Positions 31,322 to 35,289 of a stretch of DNA of 35,289 nt are shown here, in pieces. Where the stretch lies: positions 1-35,289 of the forward strand of contig CALDUO010000072.1 of the NCBI GenBank assembly GCA_937923745.1. Reading direction: 5' to 3'. This DNA is from an uncultured Granulosicoccaceae bacterium (GTDB lineage: Bacteria; Pseudomonadota; Gammaproteobacteria; Granulosicoccales; Granulosicoccaceae). The notes below the pieces were generated by a model. It searched no databases. It saw only the letters and a program-made list of their open reading frames with translations, and had not been told where the DNA came from. The position numbers and the translations under genes are program-made. Position 1 is the stretch's first letter, and every line of letters begins with the position of its first letter.

Positions 31322-34300
31322 GGGTGAGTTCGGCCGAGTGTCGCTTTCAGAAACGGAGCGGTTTTGGAGCGTGTCGATAGCATCACTTTGTCAGGTGTTC
31401 CTTTGGCCACTACCTTACCGCCGCCATCGCCACCTTCCGGACCCATGTCAATCAGCCAGTCAGCCTCGGCCATGATGTCGAGGTTGTGTTCGATAACAAT
31501 AACACTGTTACCCGCGTCCACCAGATTGTGCAGCACATGAATCAATCGCTCTACATCCGCCATGTGTAACCCCACTGTGGGTTCGTCAAGGACATACAGC
31601 GTGTGATTTTTAACCACGCTTTTGCCACTGCTGTCTTTCAGGACCGGTTTGGCGCGAGCCAATTCGCTGACCAATTTGATGCGCTGCGCCTCACCACCTG
31701 ACAGCGTTGGACTTTGCTGGCCCAGCGTCAAATAACCCAAACCAACATCCTGCAGGAGTTTAAGCGCATGGTGAATACTGCTGTGCGCTGCAAAAAACGA
31801 CACGGCATCATCGATATTCATACCCAACACATCACCAATACTTTTACCTTTGTAAAGGACTGACAGTGTTTCGCTATTGAACCTTGCGCCATGACACGAA
31901 TCGCACGGTACCTTCACGTCGGGTAAGAAATTCATTTCGATACGTTTCAGGCCCTGGCCATCACACTCCTCACATCGACCGCCTTTCGTATTAAACGAAA
32001 ATCGGCTGGCCGAGTAACCGCGTATCCGTGCTTCCGTTGTATCGGCAAACAGTCGGCGAATGTTGTCCCAAAAACCAATGTAGGTCGCGGGGCAGGAGCG
32101 AGGTGTTTTTCCGATGGGAGTTTGATCGACTTCAAGTACACGTTGTATATCCTGCCAGCCATCAATGCCATCGCATCCAATTGGCTTACCAATAGAGCGT
32201 TTGCGTTTTTGTGCGTTCAGTGGTCTTAGGCTGTCATGCAAAATATCTCTGACCAGCGTGCTTTTGCCGGAACCCGAGACACCGGACACACAGACTAGTT
32301 TCAGTAACGGAATGCTGACAGTAATGCCTTTCAGGTTATGCAGGCGTGCATTCGTGATAACCAGTTGTCCGTCCTTGGCCGTGCGCGGTTTGTACAATGG
32401 GTGTTGCAGTGGGTGCTTTAAGAGCCTGCCGGTGGCTGATTCTTTTACTTTACACAGTTGTTTAACGCTGCCGGTTGCGACTACCTGACCGCCACGCACG
32501 CCGGCGCCCGGGCCGATATCGATAATATGTTCTGCGGCGCGTATGGTTTCCTCGTCGTGCTCAACCACAACAATCGTGTTACCGGCACCGCCTAGTTTTT
32601 TTAAGGTGTTGAGTAACATCCGATTGTCTCTGGGGTGGAGGCCGATGGTGGGTTCATCGAGAATATAGCAGACACCCCTGAGGTTCGAGCCGAGCTGTGC
32701 TGCCAGACGAATGCGCTGCGCTTCTCCGCCACTGAGTCCGGGCGCGGGGCGATCCAATGTCAGATAATCAAGCCCAACTTCGTTTAAAAAGGCCAAGCGG
32801 TTATTCAGCTCGCTCAACACGTCGCGGGCAATGGCCGCATCACGGCCGGTCAGTTTCAGTTTTAAAAATGCCGTGGCCGCTTGTGACACCGATAGCGCTG
32901 TGTAATCGGCAATGGATTTATCGTTGAAGCGCACGCTCAACGAGGTTGGCCGAAGACGCTGACCCTGACAGGCAGGACACACTTTGGTGTCTTCGTCTTC
33001 ATCAAGCCATGTGCTTTCCTCACCGGTCTGCTCTTCGTCAAACCCTTTGATTAGCGTACCGGTACCAAAGCAGCGTTCGCACCACCCTTGCACCGAGTTG
33101 TATGAAAACATGCGTGGGTCGAGTTCGGGAAAACTGGTGTAACACGACGGGCAGGCGCGAGACGTTGAAAAGAGGGCGGGCTTACCGGTGAGCTTGCCGT
33201 TATTCACGCGTTGCACACGCACGTTGCCTTTGCCAAAATCCAGTGCGCGCTGCAGATGTGACATCAGTGCCTGCTCATGGGTAGCGGTCACTTTAATCTC
33301 CATGACAGGCAGATCAATATCGTGTTCCCGAAAGCGATCCAGACGGGGCCATGCATCGGTCGGTAAGTACTCACCATCGACGAACAGATGCTCAAACCCT
33401 TTGCCGGCAGCCCATTTAGCAAGGTCGGTGTAATAACCTTTACGACTGACCACCATCGGTGCAAAGAGCACAATTGATTTGCCGCTCCAGCGTTTCATAA
33501 TCTGTGCAACGATCGCTTCAGGGCTTTGTGCCGAAATGGCGACATCGCAGTCAGGACAATATTGGGTACCGAGCTTGACGTACATCAGCCGTAAAAAGTG
33601 GTATATCTCGGTCATGGTTGCCACCGTGCTTTTGCGACCGCCACGACTGGTGCGCTGCTCTATCGCAACCGTGGGTGGTATCCCGTAGATCGCGTCAACA
33701 TCAGGCCGGGACGCCGGTTGCACAAATTGCCGTGCATAGGCATTCAGTGATTCCAGATAACGCCGTTGTCCTTCGTTAAACACAATGTCAAACGCCAGCG
33801 TGCTTTTGCCACTACCACTCATGCCAGTGATTACAGTGAGCTTTTCGCGGGGAATACTGACATCAATATTACGCAGATTATTTTCGCGGGCGTGATGAAT
33901 CGTTATGGCGTTTTGCGCTTGCTGTAACCACGCGTTCAGTGCGGTCGCAGGCTCCGCTACGCGGTCACTGACGGTCGCGTTCAGTTGTGTTAAATCTTGC
34001 TGATAGGCGCGCAATGCAATAGCGGTGTCACTGTCTTCGGTCGCCATCAGTGATTGCACATCGCCGGTATACAGGCATTGGCCACCGGCGTCTCCGCCGT
34101 CAGGCCCAAGATCAATGATGTGGTCTGCTTGAGTGATGACATCGAGATTATGCTCAATAACAACCAGCGAGTGCCCTTGCTCCAACAGCTGATCGAATGC
34201 GCCGAGTAGTTTGTCGATGTCATCAAAGTGCAAGCCGGTGGTGGGTTCGTCAAAGCAGAAGAGTTTGTTGCCACCGGCGTGTTTTGCGGCACGTCCGAGA

Positions 34301-35289
34301 TGGGTTGCAAGCTTCAGTCGTTGTGCCTCGCCGCCACTGAGCGTTGGCACCGGTTGTCCCAATTGCACGTAACCAAGGCCTACATCTGCCAATGGTTGCA
34401 ATGCTGTTATGACTTTTGGGTAGGGCGCAAAAAAGTTGAGTGCCTCATCGACGGTCATTGCCAGTACGTCGGCGATGGACTGGCCTTGTTCCAGTTCAGT
34501 ATTAAAAAGCTTGATATCCAGTAGCTCACGACGATAACGAGTCCCGAGACATTCGCCGCAGCGCAGATAGACGTCACTCAAAAACTGCATCTCGACATGC
34601 TCAAATCCGTTACCGGAACACACCGGACAACGCATACCGGAATTAAAACTAAAAGAGCTGGCCGTATAGCCTCGCTCTTTGGCTGACGGTTCGGCACCAA
34701 AGAGTTTGCGGATATCCTCAAATGCACCGGTATAACTGACCGGATTGGAGCGCGCGGACTTTCCGATGGGGGTTTGATCAATCAGCACCACGTCATCAAT
34801 GTGATCAATGCCTTTGATACTCTTGTGAGGACTTGCGGCGTCTTTGGGTTTGCCGAGTGCTCTGGCAAGGCCGTTATAGAGTGTGTCTTGTACCAACGTC
34901 GATTTGCCCGAGCCACTGGGACCTGTGACTACCACCAACCGATTTAGTGGAAATGCAATCTTGAGATTTTTCAGGTTGTTGCCGGTAGCACCGTGGACAA
35001 CAATCGAGCCCGATTTTTTTACGCTTGGTGCCTTGAAGTGTCGCTTGAGCTTTTTGACCCCATTGAGGTAATCAGCAGTTAGGGATTTGCGCGACTTCAC
35101 CAACTGTTTTGGCGTGCCCTGAAAAATGATATTACCGCCTGCAGCACCAGGACCTGGACCCATGTCGAGAATACGGTCAGCCGCCAGCATCAGTTGCGGA
35201 TCATGCTCAACCACAATCAGGGTATTGCCGCTGTCGCGCAGTCGGTGCAAGACTCGATTCACACGGTCCATATCGCGCGCATGCAAGCC
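31318..35289 (-). CDS. uvrA: Tandem UvrA-like excinuclease ABC subunit A (four-NBD form, N-terminus outside window)
   Basis: The frame runs off the right edge with 1323 codons visible. The part seen starts with the H-loop end of one ABC domain (TLIVVEHD), then a complete UvrA NBD2 (Walker A GPSGSGKST near 34910, zinc cysteines CPVC...CGEC, LSGGEAQRLKL), then a whole second UvrA copy: NBD1 (GMSGSGKST near 33815, UvrB-binding/insertion region with CPDC and CPSC, LSGGEAQRIRL, DEPTIGLHPRD) and NBD2 (GVSGSGKST near 32270, CEEC...CDSC, DEPTVGLHMAD). A normal UvrA (~940 aa) has two NBDs as a dimer; this protein would be two UvrA units in one chain of perhaps 1800-1900 aa. Expected role: DNA damage recognition or a UvrA2-type tolerance function. 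The EamA gene overlaps its stop. Confidence 0.9.
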   Translation of the reverse strand, partial: GLHARDMDRVNRVLHRLRDSGNTLIVVEHDPQLMLAADRILDMGPGPGAAGGNIIFQGTPKQLVKSRKSLTADYLNGVKKLKRHFKAPSVKKSGSIVVHGATGNNLKNLKIAFPLNRLVVVTGPSGSGKSTLVQDTLYNGLARALGKPKDAASPHKSIKGIDHIDDVVLIDQTPIGKSARSNPVSYTGAFEDIRKLFGAEPSAKERGYTASSFSFNSGMRCPVCSGNGFEHVEMQFLSDVYLRCGECLGTRYRRELLDIKLFNTELEQGQSIADVLAMTVDEALNFFAPYPKVITALQPLADVGLGYVQLGQPVPTLSGGEAQRLKLATHLGRAAKHAGGNKLFCFDEPTTGLHFDDIDKLLGAFDQLLEQGHSLVVIEHNLDVITQADHIIDLGPDGGDAGGQCLYTGDVQSLMATEDSDTAIALRAYQQDLTQLNATVSDRVAEPATALNAWLQQAQNAITIHHARENNLRNIDVSIPREKLTVITGMSGSGKSTLAFDIVFNEGQRRYLESLNAYARQFVQPASRPDVDAIYGIPPTVAIEQRTSRGGRKSTVATMTEIYHFLRLMYVKLGTQYCPDCDVAISAQSPEAIVAQIMKRWSGKSIVLFAPMVVSRKGYYTDLAKWAAGKGFEHLFVDGEYLPTDAWPRLDRFREHDIDLPVMEIKVTATHEQALMSHLQRALDFGKGNVRVQRVNNGKLTGKPALFSTSRACPSCYTSFPELDPRMFSYNSVQGWCERCFGTGTLIKGFDEEQTGEESTWLDEDEDTKVCPACQGQRLRPTSLSVRFNDKSIADYTALSVSQAATAFLKLKLTGRDAAIARDVLSELNNRLAFLNEVGLDYLTLDRPAPGLSGGEAQRIRLAAQLGSNLRGVCYILDEPTIGLHPRDNRMLLNTLKKLGGAGNTIVVVEHDEETIRAAEHIIDIGPGAGVRGGQVVATGSVKQLCKVKESATGRLLKHPLQHPLYKPRTAKDGQLVITNARLHNLKGITVSIPLLKLVCVSGVSGSGKSTLVRDILHDSLRPLNAQKRKRSIGKPIGCDGIDGWQDIQRVLEVDQTPIGKTPRSCPATYIGFWDNIRRLFADTTEARIRGYSASRFSFNTKGGRCEECDGQGLKRIEMNFLPDVKVPCDSCHGARFNSETLSVLYKGKSIGDVLGMNIDDAVSFFAAHSSIHHALKLLQDVGLGYLTLGQQSPTLSGGEAQRIKLVSELARAKPVLKDSSGKSVVKNHTLYVLDEPTVGLHMADVERLIHVLHNLVDAGNSVIVIEHNLDIMAEADWLIDMGPEGGDGGGKVVAKGTPDKVMLSTRSKTAPFLKATLGRTHP

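Overview
The window (35,289 bp, mid-GC at roughly 52-53% by eye) looks like chromosomal DNA of a free-living, aerobic Gram-negative bacterium, most likely a gammaproteobacterium of marine or environmental type. This rests on overall protein style, E. coli-like crotonobetainyl-CoA hydratase and carnitine dehydrogenase relatives, an AmiC-type amidase and a tandem UvrA. The genus cannot be read from the sequence. There are no rRNA or tRNA genes, insertion sequences, phage genes or CRISPR arrays. Coding density is high; the only gene-free stretch over 300 bp is 10309-10681.

Layout. (1) 1-5632 (+): 3' part of a giant fusion of a GMC (cholesterol-oxidase-like) oxidoreductase, an alpha/beta hydrolase with Cys at the nucleophile position, and a PhoD-like metallophosphoesterase. 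(2) 5651-10308 (-): a purine-type phosphoribosyltransferase followed 5 nt later by a 1330-aa protein with the architecture of soluble adenylyl cyclase (two cyclase homology domains, AAA+/STAND ATPase, helical repeats). (3) 10682-13614 (+): a paralogous phosphoribosyltransferase, kynureninase and a VOC-cupin protein, divergent from block 2 across a 373-bp region that ends in an A/C-rich repetitive leader. (4) 13800-15017 (-): a RecF/SMC-like ATPase. (5) 15114-21219 (+): five genes that together read as aerobic gamma-butyrobetaine/carnitine catabolism: BKACE, L-carnitine dehydrogenase, acyl-CoA dehydrogenase, ADP-forming acyl-CoA synthetase and a CaiD-type hydratase. (6) 21338-23395 (+): a less GC-rich gene for an asparagine-synthetase-like protein without the glutaminase cysteine. 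(7) 23515-27067 (-): a DsbA/HCCA-isomerase-like protein, an RNase II-family exoribonuclease and an aldo/keto reductase. (8) 27295-28700 (-): a Rieske oxygenase with a bridging Glu and a small two-helix membrane protein coupled by a TAATG overlap. (9) 28844-30292 (-): a periplasmic N-acetylmuramoyl-L-alanine amidase. (10) 30416-35289 (-): an EamA transporter overlapping the stop of a tandem, four-NBD UvrA cut by the window edge.

How the genes work together. The proposed route in block 5 is: gamma-butyrobetaine to gamma-butyrobetainyl-CoA (ADP-forming ligase), to crotonobetainyl-CoA (acyl-CoA dehydrogenase), to L-carnitinyl-CoA (CaiD-like), release of L-carnitine (no dedicated thioesterase seen), to 3-dehydrocarnitine (carnitine dehydrogenase), then acetyl-CoA-dependent cleavage by BKACE to glycine betaine-type product plus acetoacetyl-CoA. 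The Rieske oxygenase 5 kb downstream belongs to the bridging-Glu group that includes quaternary-amine oxygenases and could act on a related compound; that link is inference.

A window-wide peculiarity is short tandem duplication with periods of 10-18 bp, found in coding linkers (always a multiple of 3) and in intergenic DNA. Several arrays share a CCAAGAC/GGCCAA-like core.
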